Origin: an uncultured Prevotella sp. | GTDB taxonomy: Bacteria > Bacteroidota > Bacteroidia > Bacteroidales > Bacteroidaceae | DNA: 62,680 nucleotides | Assembly (NCBI GenBank): GCA_944319915.1 | Contig: CALUEY010000036.1 | Span: 1-62,680 of the forward strand | Reading direction: 5' to 3' | Part shown: positions 47,161 through 56,089 of the stretch, piece after piece | Position numbering within the stretch: position 1 is the stretch's first letter | How the letters are laid out: each line of letters starts with the position of its first letter | The notes under the pieces: generated by a model | The model's database searches: none | What the model was told of the DNA's origin: nothing | Seen by the model: the letters and a program-made list of their open reading frames with translations, nothing else | Translations under genes and position numbers: made by a program

Positions 47161-49740
47161 ATGAAAATTAAAGCAGATTACGTTAACGTTCCTCAGTGGA
47201 AAGAGTTGAACGTCAGGTCGGGTATGCCCGAGCAGCTTAAGTGCCTGGACGAGCTGGCCCACAACATGTGGTGGTGTTGGAACCACGAGGCAAGGGACTT
47301 GTTCAGGGAACTGTCGCCCGAGCTTTACCGCGAGGTTGAACACAACCCTGTGCTCTTGCTCGAAAGGCTTAGCTACGAGCGCAAGGAGGAAATAGTGAAG
47401 GACAAGGCTCTGATGAAGAAGATAAAGGGTGTTTACGGCTTGTTCCGCGACTATATGGACGTGAAGCCCAACCGCAAGCGCCCCTCTGTGGCATATTTCT
47501 CCATGGAGTACGGACTCAACCAGGTGCTGAAGATATATTCGGGAGGTCTCGGCATGCTTGCCGGCGACTATCTGAAGGAAGCTTCCGACAGCAATGTCGA
47601 TATGTGCGCGGTTGGTTTTCTCTATCGTTTCGGCTATTTCAAGCAGTCGCTCAGCATGGACGGCCAGCAGATAGCTAACTATGAGGCGCAGAACTTCAAC
47701 CTCCTGCCCATTGAGCGGCAGCTCGACAGCGACGGCAACCCGTTGGTGGTTGACGTGCCTTATACCAACTATTTCGTTCATGCTTATGTGTGGCGCGTCA
47801 ATGTCGGCCGCATAAAACTGTATCTGCTCGACACCGACAACGAGATGAACTCGGAGTTTGACAAGCCCATCACCCACTCACTCTACGGTGGCGACTGGGA
47901 GAATCGCCTCAAGCAGGAAATCCTTCTCGGCATCGGCGGTGTGCTTACCCTAAAGAAGCTCGGCATCAAGAAAGACATTTACCACTGCAACGAGGGCCAT
48001 GCCGCCCTTTGCAACCTGCAGCGTTTGTGTGATTACGTGGAGAGCGGGCTTACCTTTAACCAGGCCATGGAGTTGGTGCGCGCCTCGTCGCTCTACACCG
48101 TCCACACGCCAGTGCCTGCCGGACACGACTATTTCGACGAAGGACTCTTTGGCAAATATATGGGTGGATACCCCGCCAAGCTTGGCATCTCGTGGGATGA
48201 GCTTATCGGTATGGGGCGCAACAACCCTAATGATCACTCTGAGAAGTTCTGCATGTCGGTGTTCGCTTGCAACACTTGCCAGGAAGTTAACGGCGTGAGC
48301 AAGCTCCACGGATGGGTGAGCCAGAAGATGTTCTCGAGCATCTGGAACGGTTATTATCCCGAGGAGAACCATGTCGGCTATGTTACCAACGGCGTACATA
48401 TGCCTACCTGGGCCGCAACGGAGTGGCGCAAGATATACGCCAAGTACTTTGACGAGTCGTTCATGAGCGACCAAAGCAACCAAAGTATTTGGGAAGCTAT
48501 ATATAATGTGCCTGACGATGAGATTTGGGACACTCGCATGGCGCTCAAGAAGAAGCTCGTGGATTATATCCGCACTGAGTTCACGCAGAAGTGGTTGCGC
48601 AACCAGGGCGACCCGTCGCGCGTCGTGTCGCTGCTCGACCGCATCACGCCGAATGCTCTCATAATCGGTTTCTGCCGCCGCTTTGCCACATACAAGCGTG
48701 CTCATTTGTTGTTCACCGACCTTGAAAGGCTTGAGAAGATTGTCAACAATCCTGAGCGCCCAGTGCAGTTCTTGTTCTCTGGCAAGGCTCACCCGGCAGA
48801 CGGGGCGGGCCAAGGCTTGATAAAGAGGATATACGAAATAAGCCAGAGGCCGGAGTTCTTGGGCAAGATTATCTTCCTTGAGGACTATGACTATCAGTTG
48901 GCACGTCGCCTTGTCGCTGGCGTTGACATCTGGATGAACACCCCGACACGCCCGCTGGAGGCTTCAGGCACGTCTGGCGAGAAGGCTGAAATGAACGGTG
49001 TCCTAAACCTTTCCGTGCTCGACGGATGGTGGCTTGAGGGCTACCGCGAGGGTGCTGGATGGGCTTTGACGGAGAAGCGGACTTACCAGAACCAGGGTTA
49101 CCAAGACCAGCTCGATGCTGCCACCATCTACAGCATGCTGGAGCACGAAATCATCCCGCTCTATTATGCCAAGAACGAAAAGGGCTACAGTGAAGGCTGG
49201 ATAAAGGTTATAAAGAACTCCATCGCCCAGATTGCCCCTCACTACACTATGAAACGCCAGCTGGACGACTACTACAGCAAGTTCTACGAGAAGATGGCGG
49301 CCCGCTTCAAGGTGCTTTCGGCCGATGACAACCGCGTTGCAAAGGAAATCGCACAGTGGAAGGAGACCGTTGCCGAGCGTTGGGATGCAATCAACGTTGT
49401 TTCTTCTGAATGGAACATACCGGCCAGTGGAGTTGAAACTGGCAAGGAATACACCATACGTTATGTAGTCAACGAGCAAGGGCTTGACGATGCGATAGGG
49501 CTTGAGTTTGTCACGGTGAAGAGCGACATGGATGGAGAAGAGCGCATATCGAGCATCTTCCCGCTCAAGGTTGTTTCGCACGACGGCAATAACTATACGT
49601 TTGAAGGCAAGGTTGAGGCCAGCAATGCTGGCACGTTCAAGGGTGCTGTAAGGATGTACCCGAAGAATGCCAAGCTGCCCCACAGGCAGGATTTCTGCTA
49701 TGTCAAGTGGATTGCCATACCCGATTGCCAAGTGATGTAA
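47161..49740 (+). CDS. glgP: Alpha-glucan (glycogen) phosphorylase
   Basis: An 859-residue GT35 phosphorylase that releases glucose-1-phosphate from alpha-1,4-glucans. It has the N-terminal DUF3417-like part ([23 protein letters not shown]) seen in the shorter MalP/GlgP type. The PLP-site region is [25 protein letters not shown], and [15 protein letters not shown] is the conserved phosphate and PLP contact stretch. The last 100 residues form an extra beta domain. It is second in the operon and ends at a strong terminator. Confidence 0.94.
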   Translation: MKIKADYVNVPQWKELNVRSGMPEQLKCLDELAHNMWWCWNHEARDLFRELSPELYREVEHNPVLLLERLSYERKEEIVKDKALMKKIKGVYGLFRDYMDVKPNRKRPSVAYFSMEYGLNQVLKIYSGGLGMLAGDYLKEASDSNVDMCAVGFLYRFGYFKQSLSMDGQQIANYEAQNFNLLPIERQLDSDGNPLVVDVPYTNYFVHAYVWRVNVGRIKLYLLDTDNEMNSEFDKPITHSLYGGDWENRLKQEILLGIGGVLTLKKLGIKKDIYHCNEGHAALCNLQRLCDYVESGLTFNQAMELVRASSLYTVHTPVPAGHDYFDEGLFGKYMGGYPAKLGISWDELIGMGRNNPNDHSEKFCMSVFACNTCQEVNGVSKLHGWVSQKMFSSIWNGYYPEENHVGYVTNGVHMPTWAATEWRKIYAKYFDESFMSDQSNQSIWEAIYNVPDDEIWDTRMALKKKLVDYIRTEFTQKWLRNQGDPSRVVSLLDRITPNALIIGFCRRFATYKRAHLLFTDLERLEKIVNNPERPVQFLFSGKAHPADGAGQGLIKRIYEISQRPEFLGKIIFLEDYDYQLARRLVAGVDIWMNTPTRPLEASGTSGEKAEMNGVLNLSVLDGWWLEGYREGAGWALTEKRTYQNQGYQDQLDAATIYSMLEHEIIPLYYAKNEKGYSEGWIKVIKNSIAQIAPHYTMKRQLDDYYSKFYEKMAARFKVLSADDNRVAKEIAQWKETVAERWDAINVVSSEWNIPASGVETGKEYTIRYVVNEQGLDDAIGLEFVTVKSDMDGEERISSIFPLKVVSHDGNNYTFEGKVEASNAGTFKGAVRMYPKNAKLPHRQDFCYVKWIAIPDCQVM

Positions 49741-49782
49741 ACTGGGTTTTATTGAAGCCTGACGTCAGGTTTTCGATGAATC

Positions 49783-49827
49783 AAGGCGCAAAAGCTTGCT
49801 CTAAAAGCTATGCTTTTGCGCCTTTTT
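49783..49827 (+). terminator. Terminator of the glycogen operon
   Basis: Perfect 13-bp arms (49783-49795 and 49812-49824) with a 16-nt loop continue into a T run at 49823-49827. The remaining 170 bp before the next gene show no feature. Confidence 0.88.
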
Positions 49828-49997
49828 GCGTGTCATAAAGTCTTTGTTCCGTCTTGCCCCGCTTGGTGCGATGCCTTGGCGATGGATAGAGCGGAGTGGA
49901 TGGCTGACTGTTCTTGCCCTGTAAGTGGGTTATGCCTGATCTTTTGGTTGATGCGGTTGAAGTTGCGCCTGGGCGTGCAGCCATGGCAAGTTGTGTT

Positions 49998-50666
49998 TTA
50001 GTCGTTTCTTTGCCTGCGTTGCAATAGTTTTATGTCGTTGCGTTGGCTGGCTTCTTCGGGCAGAGCGCCGATGAGGTTTGCCAATGTCTTGCTGTCAAAG
50101 AAGTCTGAATAATACGTTATGACGAAGCAGCCGAACTCATTGTTGATGTTTTTCATGGCGTGTTCCGCCAGCGTTTGGGCAAATAGTCTGTTGAGTTTTG
50201 CGATGGAGTCCATCAACGCCTGCCTTGTTGGGTGCAGCGTCTGGCCGTTGTATATCCGTGCGGCCAGGTCGCCAATCTTGATGCCAATGCCGGTTGTGGC
50301 GTTCATGAGCGACTGCCACCGGTTGTTGTTTGGAGTGCCGCCTACATGAGTTTTCATGGGATTGACGTCGAGCTGCACATTTATGCGTCCGGGTTCGATG
50401 AATAGCGGCAAGTCAAGCCGCGCGTTCTTTGGGCAGAGCACCATGCCGAACTGCGTTGTGTCGGCATGGCCTTCGAAGGCAAACTTGCCTTCAAAGGCCA
50501 CCGCCGTGTCGATTGGTATGGCCGTGCCTTGTGCAAGTACCAGCAATACGGTGTCGCCATCGGCAAGGTTTTCAGCCGAGCATTTTATGCTGTAAGTGTC
50601 AGGACGGCAGGCGGCAAGCATTAAGCCTGCCGCCGCCAGTCCTGCCATCAGCGTAGAGCGTATCAT
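49998..50666 (-). CDS. DUF4369-type lipoprotein
   Basis: A 222-residue lipoprotein with lipobox LAAC (Cys20). The beta-rich stretch of residues 27-115 (YSIKCSAENLADGDTVLLVL...FAFEGHADTTQFGMV) matches the DUF4369 domain that often precedes thioredoxin domains in Bacteroidetes. No thioredoxin CxxC follows here; the second half is helical. It starts 8 bp after prs and is the last gene of that operon. The function is unknown. Confidence 0.78.
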   Translation of the reverse strand: MIRSTLMAGLAAAGLMLAACRPDTYSIKCSAENLADGDTVLLVLAQGTAIPIDTAVAFEGKFAFEGHADTTQFGMVLCPKNARLDLPLFIEPGRINVQLDVNPMKTHVGGTPNNNRWQSLMNATTGIGIKIGDLAARIYNGQTLHPTRQALMDSIAKLNRLFAQTLAEHAMKNINNEFGCFVITYYSDFFDSKTLANLIGALPEEASQRNDIKLLQRRQRND

Positions 50667-50674
50667 CCTGAAGC

Positions 50675-51613
50675 CTAAACCAAGTATTGGCTGCTGATGC
50701 TTTCGTTATTGATTACGCGGCGGATGGTCTCAGCGAACATATCTGCCACGGATATCTGCTTGATTTTTGCGCAGCGGTTTGAGTAGGGGATGGAGTCGGT
50801 GAACACTATTTCCTCGAGCGAAGAGTTTTGCACCCGCTCGCTTGCCGGGCCGCTCATTACGCAGTGCGATGCGCAGGCGCGCACTGTCAGAGCACCTGCC
50901 TCTTTCATTATGTCGGCGGCTTTTGTGATTGTGCCAGCCGTGTCTACCATGTCGTCGATGATTACAACGTTCTTGCCTTTCACGTCGCCTATTATCTGCA
51001 TGCTTTCCACCACGTTGGCGCGGGCGCGGGTCTTGTTGCACAGCACCAGCGGGCAGCCAAAGTATTTTGCATAAGTGTTGGCGCGCTTGGAGCCGCCCAC
51101 ATCGGGCGATGCAATCACCATGTCCTTGAGCTTGAGGCTCTGTAGGTAAGGCAGCAGAACGCCCGAGGCATAGAGATGGTCTACCGGCACATTGAAGAAC
51201 CCCTGAATCTGGTCGGCGTGCAGGTCCATGGTGATGAGCCTGTCGATGCCAGCGACGCTAAGCAAGTCGGCAATGAGCTTGGCTCCGATGCTCACCCTGG
51301 GTTTGTCCTTGCGGTCCTGCCGCGCCCATCCAAAGTAGGGTATCACGGCGTTTATAGTCCTTGCCGAGGCCCTTTTGGCCGCGTCGATCATCAAGAGCAG
51401 CTCCATCAAGTTGTCTGAGTTGGGGAATGTGCTCTGCACGAGGAACACATCGCGCCCGCGTATTGACTCTTCGTATGATACGGCAAACTCGCCATCAGAG
51501 AATTTCGTTATTTGGAGCTGCCCCAGGGTGCAACCCAAACTTTTGCAGATTTTGTCCGCGAGGTATCTCGTGTTGGTGCCCGAGAAGACCATGTAAGAGT
51601 TTTGTTCGCTCAT
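50675..51613 (-). CDS. prs: Ribose-phosphate pyrophosphokinase
   Basis: A 312-residue class I PRPP synthase that makes PRPP from ribose-5-phosphate and ATP, feeding purine, pyrimidine, histidine (HisG, this window) and NAD synthesis. Motifs are FSDGEFAVSYEESIRGRDVFLVQS, ITMDLHADQIQGFF for metal and ATP, and the PRPP loop VVIIDDMVDTAGTI. It is preceded by the ThiE/TenI-like gene (29-bp gap). Confidence 0.96.
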   Translation of the reverse strand: MSEQNSYMVFSGTNTRYLADKICKSLGCTLGQLQITKFSDGEFAVSYEESIRGRDVFLVQSTFPNSDNLMELLLMIDAAKRASARTINAVIPYFGWARQDRKDKPRVSIGAKLIADLLSVAGIDRLITMDLHADQIQGFFNVPVDHLYASGVLLPYLQSLKLKDMVIASPDVGGSKRANTYAKYFGCPLVLCNKTRARANVVESMQIIGDVKGKNVVIIDDMVDTAGTITKAADIMKEAGALTVRACASHCVMSGPASERVQNSSLEEIVFTDSIPYSNRCAKIKQISVADMFAETIRRVINNESISSQYLV

Positions 51614-51642
51614 CTTGTCGTTGTTTGTTATGTAATGTGCTT

Positions 51643-52251
51643 TCAGTTCGTGGCTTTGCGCAGCCGCTCAAAGTGGCTTATCAGCTCCTTGTAGTCCAGC
51701 TGGTTGTGTATGTCGAAGCGGTTCCATAGGTCGCCGCACACCACCACCCCGCCGAATCCGAGGTCGCGTGCGGCGCGTATTGTTTCGAGCGTCATGCCGC
51801 CCATGGCATACACTTTTTTGTCTATGAGCCCGCTTCGCGCCGCTTCTTCTATTTGGCGCGGCGTGAGGTCAGCCTTTGCGTCGCCGTCGGTTAGGCTGTC
51901 GTGCAGGTTTCCAAGGAACACGTAGTCTGCCTTTCGCTTGGCTTCTTTCAGCCCTTCGGTAGAGCGGCACGTGCGGCTCAGGTGGCCCTTGTATCCCTGT
52001 GGGGGCTGCGTCAAGGCGTCGTCGATGTGTATGCCCTTCAGCCTGTATTCCTCTTTTAGGTAAAAGTTGCCGTGCACGGTTATCTTGTCGTAGCAGTCTT
52101 CGCCCAGCAGCGTCAGCAGCCTCTCCGAATACACGGGCGCAGCCCCTGGCTTGCAGAGGTGCAGGTTGTCGAGTCCTTCGTCAAAGAGTGCCGACAGTAT
52201 CTTGTCTTCTTCAACGAAGAACGTGGGCTTGGTCATTATAATGAGTTTCAT
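51643..52251 (-). CDS. ThiE/TenI-like thiamine phosphate synthase family protein
   Basis: A 202-residue TIM-barrel protein resembling thiamine-phosphate synthase or TenI. Segments such as ITVHGNFYLKEEYRLKGIHID, ADYVFLGNLHDS and VYAMGGMTLETIRAARDLGFGGVVV follow the barrel and the phosphate-binding end. Some canonical ThiE residues (the QLR.K and ND motifs) are not evident, so it may be a divergent TenI-type protein. It leads an operon with prs. No TPP riboswitch was seen in its leader. Confidence 0.75.
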   Translation of the reverse strand: MKLIIMTKPTFFVEEDKILSALFDEGLDNLHLCKPGAAPVYSERLLTLLGEDCYDKITVHGNFYLKEEYRLKGIHIDDALTQPPQGYKGHLSRTCRSTEGLKEAKRKADYVFLGNLHDSLTDGDAKADLTPRQIEEAARSGLIDKKVYAMGGMTLETIRAARDLGFGGVVVCGDLWNRFDIHNQLDYKELISHFERLRKATN

Positions 52252-52347
52252 CGTCTGCCTTCTCTTGTCGCTTTGGGGTGGGGCGTTGGGCGGCTCTGTT
52301 GCCCCCTCCGGTTATGTTGTTGCCCCGTCCTTGCGGCTTATTTTCTG

Positions 52348-52378
52348 CAAAAGTAGCAATTTTATAGGAATAATGCAA
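52348..52378 (-). promoter_or_regulatory. Promoter of the thiE-like/prs/DUF4369 operon
   Basis: Minus-strand TTG (52376-52378) and TACTTTTG (52348-52355) are 20 bp apart. The leader would be about 90 nt. Confidence 0.7.
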
Positions 52379-52477
52379 TTAACTGCGGCAAAAGTTTCGC
52401 GCGGCGGTGCAAACCTTGCGCCGGAGCGGCGGCGTTCGCGCATTGCGGCGCTGATGGCCTGATGCCTCCAAGACGCA

Positions 52478-52514
52478 AGAATCCCACCGCTCCGGCAGGG
52501 GGCGGCGGGATTCT
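52478..52514 (-). terminator. Terminator of rplU-rpmA
   Basis: Thirteen-base arms with one mismatch (52478-52490 and 52502-52514) lie 37 bp after the rpmA stop on the minus strand. The T tract is weak. Confidence 0.65.
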
Positions 52515-52550
52515 GTTGTTTGTTTGGAATAAGTTGTTGCTTGTTTTTGG

Positions 52551-52814
52551 TTAAGCCTCGGCCTCGGGTATTACGGAGACGAAGCTCTTGCTGTTGCGGC
52601 CCTTCTTGAAGTTTACTATGCCGTCGGTCAGCGCGTAGAGAGTGTCGTCCTTGCCGATGCCTACGTTCTTGCCAGGGTTGTGCTTGGTGCCGCGCTGGCG
52701 AACGATGATGTTGCCGGCCACCACTTTCTGGCCACCCCATATCTTCACGCCGAGACGCTGCGATGCAGACTCGCGGCCGTTCTTAGAGCTACCTACACCT
52801 TTTTTATGTGCCAT
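52551..52814 (-). CDS. rpmA: 50S ribosomal protein bL27
   Basis: An 87-residue protein beginning [16 protein letters not shown] with the bL27 signature ([30 protein letters not shown]), located near the peptidyl transferase centre. It has no cleavable N-terminal extension of the Firmicutes type. It follows rplU by 21 bp. Confidence 0.97.
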   Translation of the reverse strand: MAHKKGVGSSKNGRESASQRLGVKIWGGQKVVAGNIIVRQRGTKHNPGKNVGIGKDDTLYALTDGIVNFKKGRNSKSFVSVIPEAEA

Positions 52815-52835
52815 TACTTGTTTCCTCCTTTTGTT

Positions 52836-53153
52836 TTAAGCTATTACTTCCTTAATCTTAATCTCGGTGAACTGCTCGCGGTGTCCCCTCTTCTTGCGGT
52901 AGTCCTTGCGGCGCTTCATCTTGAACACGATGACCTTGTCGCCCTTCACGAGCGGATTGATTACCTCGCATACCACTTTTGCGCCTTCCACGGTGGGAGC
53001 GCCAACTTCCACGCTGCCGTCCTTGTCTACGAGCAGCACCTTCTCAAACTCAACAGCCTGGCCCTCTTGCGAGTTCTTGATGTGGTGAACGAAGAGCTTC
53101 TTGCCCTGCTCAGCCTTGAACTGTTGACCGTTAATTTCTACGATTACGTACAT
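52836..53153 (-). CDS. rplU: 50S ribosomal protein bL21
   Basis: A 105-residue ribosomal protein ([22 protein letters not shown]...[23 protein letters not shown]). It is the first gene of the usual rplU-rpmA pair. A -7 box TAACTTTG on the minus strand (53240-53247) gives a leader of about 80 nt. Confidence 0.97.
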   Translation of the reverse strand: MYVIVEINGQQFKAEQGKKLFVHHIKNSQEGQAVEFEKVLLVDKDGSVEVGAPTVEGAKVVCEVINPLVKGDKVIVFKMKRRKDYRKKRGHREQFTEIKIKEVIA

Positions 53154-53327
53154 TTTTAATGATGTTAAACGGGTTTTTCCGCGAGGCGGATTGGCGTTGT
53201 GCCATCGCTTGGCTAAGCCTCCACGGACTAAATCGGCCGCAAAGTTACTTCTTTTTTGCGAATTAACGGTGTCTCTGCCGTGGCAAAGGTTTTTCGCTTA
53301 ACGTTAATTAACCTTTTATGGGAGGGC

Positions 53328-53417
53328 AAAAAATAAAGCGACGATCCTCACAGACTATCGCTCCATTATCTCAATAGGTATTAGCCTTTTAAGGTAAAAA
53401 GATTGTTTTCAGGATAA
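53328..53417 (-). ncRNA. Candidate small RNA of about 90 nt
   Basis: On the minus strand a promoter with ideal spacing is followed by about 80 nt without an ORF and then by an intrinsic terminator. The terminator is a short stem (53337-53345 with 53357-53362, AGCGA/TCGCT) and a T-rich tail at 53328-53336. A second small hairpin (CCTT-AA-AAGG) lies in the middle. It sits upstream of rplU but has its own ends, and rplU has its own promoter at 53240. The shape recalls the Bacteroidales-1 RNA (a Bacteroidetes promoter at one end and a terminator at the other), but I cannot verify that identity. Confidence 0.62.
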
Positions 53418-53423
53418 CGAGTG

Positions 53424-53454
53424 CAAATGTACATTTTATTTGCGACATAGGCAA
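53424..53454 (-). promoter_or_regulatory. Promoter of the candidate small RNA
   Basis: Minus-strand TTG (53452-53454, within TTTTG) and TACATTTG (53424-53431) are exactly 20 bp apart, among the best promoter matches in the window. Confidence 0.72.
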
Positions 53455-53659
53455 AACTTTTCTTGCCTTTTTTTGATAAATTTTATTGTGCGGGCGCACA
53501 GTTGTGTGCGTGCAATTGCCGGTTGGGATTGGCTGGCTTGAAGCGCTAATGTGGCTCGTGGCGCTTATTGGCAAACGTGCAATTTGTAAACATTTGTCAG
53601 CATTAAGTTGATTGGTATGTTGCCTTTTGGTAACTAATTGGTTTACAGTTTGTTGCTGG

Positions 53660-53706
53660 TGTGTGCCGTTTGGCACCGCGAAACGGCACATATCGCGGTG
53701 CCAAAC
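53660..53706. repeat. Intergenic palindrome family, locus E
   Basis: Perfect 10-bp arms TGTGCCGTTT and AAACGGCACA (53662-53671 and 53681-53690) flank nine bases (GGCACCGCG). Those nine bases with the preceding TTT pair perfectly over 12 bp with 53695-53706, so two interleaved hairpins compete. The locus lies in the 830-bp gap between divergent rplU and the efflux pump gene, which also contains the small RNA and two promoters. Confidence 0.8.
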
Positions 53707-53828
53707 AGGCCATTTGAGGCTGCAGTTCGGGCTGTATTGCAACGCCGAATGCTACGAATGGCGTTTGGGGATGCCGTTTTGTAAAGTTATTTTCGGTTGC
53801 GGGGCACTGCAAAAAATAGGATCGCACA

Positions 53829-53860
53829 TTTGGCGTTGTCTCGGAAAAGAAGTACCTTTG
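53829..53860 (+). promoter_or_regulatory. Promoter of the fsr-like gene
   Basis: TTTG (53829-53832) and TACCTTTG (53853-53860) are 20 bp apart. The leader to the ATG at 53984 would be about 118 nt. Confidence 0.7.
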
Positions 53861-53983
53861 CAAGGCATAAGCACTGAAACTGCATTAGGGCCGATGGTCA
53901 CATTGGCTCTACATTTTCATTCTGCTTGCAATTGTTTCATGCCTTTTTGAGGGTAAAAAGAGTGTAGTATTGTAGTGTTCGCG

Positions 53984-55225
53984 ATGAATAAGATAATGAC
54001 CAGGCTGAAGGGCCATCCCCGCTTGACCGGCGGAACGGCCTATGCCATCTTGTTTTCGATAGGCTTCTGCCACATGCTCAACGACATGATACAGTCTGTG
54101 GTGCCTGCCTTGTATCCGCTGCTCAAGGACAATTTTGGCTTCACCTTTGCCCAGATAGGCATCATCACCCTTGTGTTGCAGCTCACGTCATCAATATTCC
54201 AGCCTTTCGTAGGCCTTTACGCCGACCGCCATCCGCAGCCGTACTCGCTTGCGGCCGGCATGTGCTTCACGCTCGTGGGGATGCTTGCCCTTGCCTTTTC
54301 CCCGGGGTTCGGTTCTATATTGGTGGCGGTGGCTATGATAGGCTGCGGGTCGTCGGTGTTCCATCCCGAGGCATCGCGAGTGGCGCAGATGGCATCGGGC
54401 GGCAAGAAGAGCCTGGCGCAGTCCATCTTTCAAGTAGGCGGCAACGGCGGCAGTGCCGTGGGGCCGCTGCTGGCCGCGCTCATCGTGATACCCTACGGGC
54501 AGCACGCCGTGGGTTGGTTTGCCGTGGCTGCGCTGCTGGCCTCGGTGGTGCTCATGCGTGTGGGCGGTTGGTACAGCCTTGTGTTGACTCGCGAGGCTCG
54601 CGCCTCTGGCGTGGGGCGCCGCGCTGCGCCCGGCTTGCCCGGGCGCACTGTGCGCATGGCCATGGGCATATTGGTGCTCATGATATTCTCAAAGTATTTC
54701 TTCAACGCCTGCATGACGAGTTATTTCACGTTTTACCTTATAGACAAGTTCTCCATCAGCGTGCAGCAGTCGCAGTTGTGCCTCTTTGCCTACCTGGCTG
54801 CGTTTGCCGCCGGAACGCTGCTCGGTGGCTTCCTCGGCGACCGTTACGGGCGTAAGTATGTCATACTGTTCTCCATCCTCGGCGCTGCGCCATTCACCCT
54901 CGCGCTGCCTTACCTCAACCTCGGCCTGACCATCGTGGTGGCCGTGCTCACCGGCCTTATCATAGCCTCGGCTTTCTCGGCCATCGTGGTTTATGCCACC
55001 GACTTGATGCCCGACAAGGTGGGCATGATAGCCGGAGTGTTCTTCGGGCTGATGTTCGGCCTCGGCGGCATAGGGTCGGCGTTTTTCGGCTGGTTGGCCG
55101 ATGCGGCCGGCATAGAGTTCGTGTTCAAGGTGAGCACGTGGCTGCCGCTGCTTGGGGTGGTGGCGGCCTTCCTGCCCGACGTGCGCCCTGGGCGGCTTTC
55201 GGGAGGTAACAATGGGATGGAATAA
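53984..55225 (+). CDS. MFS transporter, fosmidomycin resistance (Fsr) family
   Basis: A 413-residue transporter with 12 predicted membrane helices. The N-terminal region (SIGFCHMLNDMIQSVVPALYPLLKDNFGFTFAQIGIITLVLQLTSS), GLYADRHPQPYSL and GCGSSVFHPEASRVAQMASGGKKSLAQSIFQVGGNGGSAVGP are characteristic of the Fsr subfamily of proton-driven efflux pumps. I start at the ATG at 53984 rather than the in-frame GTG at 53975. ogt follows 11 bp later. The true substrate is not known from sequence. Confidence 0.88.
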   Translation: MNKIMTRLKGHPRLTGGTAYAILFSIGFCHMLNDMIQSVVPALYPLLKDNFGFTFAQIGIITLVLQLTSSIFQPFVGLYADRHPQPYSLAAGMCFTLVGMLALAFSPGFGSILVAVAMIGCGSSVFHPEASRVAQMASGGKKSLAQSIFQVGGNGGSAVGPLLAALIVIPYGQHAVGWFAVAALLASVVLMRVGGWYSLVLTREARASGVGRRAAPGLPGRTVRMAMGILVLMIFSKYFFNACMTSYFTFYLIDKFSISVQQSQLCLFAYLAAFAAGTLLGGFLGDRYGRKYVILFSILGAAPFTLALPYLNLGLTIVVAVLTGLIIASAFSAIVVYATDLMPDKVGMIAGVFFGLMFGLGGIGSAFFGWLADAAGIEFVFKVSTWLPLLGVVAAFLPDVRPGRLSGGNNGME

Positions 55226-55236
55226 TCGTATGCAGG

Positions 55237-55758
55237 ATGGAAAAGATATGCACCAGACTATATGATGCGCCTTGCGGACGCTTGCTGTTGGGGTCGACAG
55301 GCGACAGCTTGTGCCTCTGCCGCTGGCTCAGCGAGTTGCATCCAGGGCGTGTAGACGGCAGGCTGGCCAGACTGCTCGGCGCGGAGTTCTGCGATGGGGC
55401 TACGGCCGTGACCGACGAGGCCGCCCGCCAGCTTGACGCTTATTTCCTTGGCCGCCTAACGGCGTTCAGCGTTGGGCTGGTCTTTGCAGGCACCAGCTTT
55501 CAGCAGCGGGTGTGGCGCCAGCTTCTGGCGGTGCCGTATGGGCAAACCGTGTCTTATGCTGCGCTGGCCCGGCTCATGGGCAGTCCGCAGTCGGTTCGCG
55601 CCGTGGCGGGGGCCAACGGTGCCAATGCTATGTCGGTATTCGTGCCGTGCCACCGGGTGGTGGGCGCCGATGGCTCGCTCACGGGCTACGCCGGGGGCTT
55701 GGAGGCAAAGCGTTATTTGCTTTTGCTCGAAAGGGGGGTGGCTGCCCGTGGCTTTTGA
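55237..55758 (+). CDS. ogt: Methylated-DNA--[protein]-cysteine S-methyltransferase
   Basis: A 173-residue suicide DNA repair protein that takes methyl groups from O6-methylguanine. The acceptor Cys138 is in FVPCHRV. The upstream helix-turn-helix region (FQQRVWRQLLAVPYGQTVSYAALARLMGSPQSVRAVAGANGAN) is complete, and GYAGGLEAKRYLLLLE follows. It is probably co-transcribed with the transporter. The ATG is at 55237. Confidence 0.94.
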   Translation: MEKICTRLYDAPCGRLLLGSTGDSLCLCRWLSELHPGRVDGRLARLLGAEFCDGATAVTDEAARQLDAYFLGRLTAFSVGLVFAGTSFQQRVWRQLLAVPYGQTVSYAALARLMGSPQSVRAVAGANGANAMSVFVPCHRVVGADGSLTGYAGGLEAKRYLLLLERGVAARGF

Positions 55759-55778
55759 TGCGGCAGAGTTCCGCCCCA

Positions 55779-55820
55779 ATGGCTGCGCAGACATGGCTGC
55801 GTGCGTATGGCTGCGTGCGC
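55779..55820. repeat. Three tandem copies of a 14-bp unit
   Basis: Units at 55779-55792, 55793-55806 and 55807-55820 share ATGGCTGCG and differ at a few later bases. They lie in the 331-bp gap between ogt and metA. The rest of the gap has only the metA -7 box. Confidence 0.75.
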
Positions 55821-56089
55821 ATGGCGTGAGGAAGAGATTGAAAGCTATGGCTGAAAGCAGCTGCCGCGAGGAATAGGGTGGAAACCATGGCGATAAAATG
55901 CCATAGGCAGGACAGTAACGCCAAATTTTCTCACCTTTGTGCAAAAGTCGGCAGCCAGTTCGTTCCTTTCGTGTTTTTTGCGTATCTTTGCGCTGCAAAA
56001 GGCATGGCCGTAGAGCCGCTGGCAATGCTCATTGTCATTGCCTTGCCGGGCGCAGGCCATGCCCAGCGTAACGAACAGAATACAGAACA

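Noticed and set aside
52252-52347. TPP riboswitch upstream of the thiE-like gene
   Set aside because: The leader is about 90 nt and lacks the CTGAGA/ACCTGAT-type conserved elements on the minus strand.
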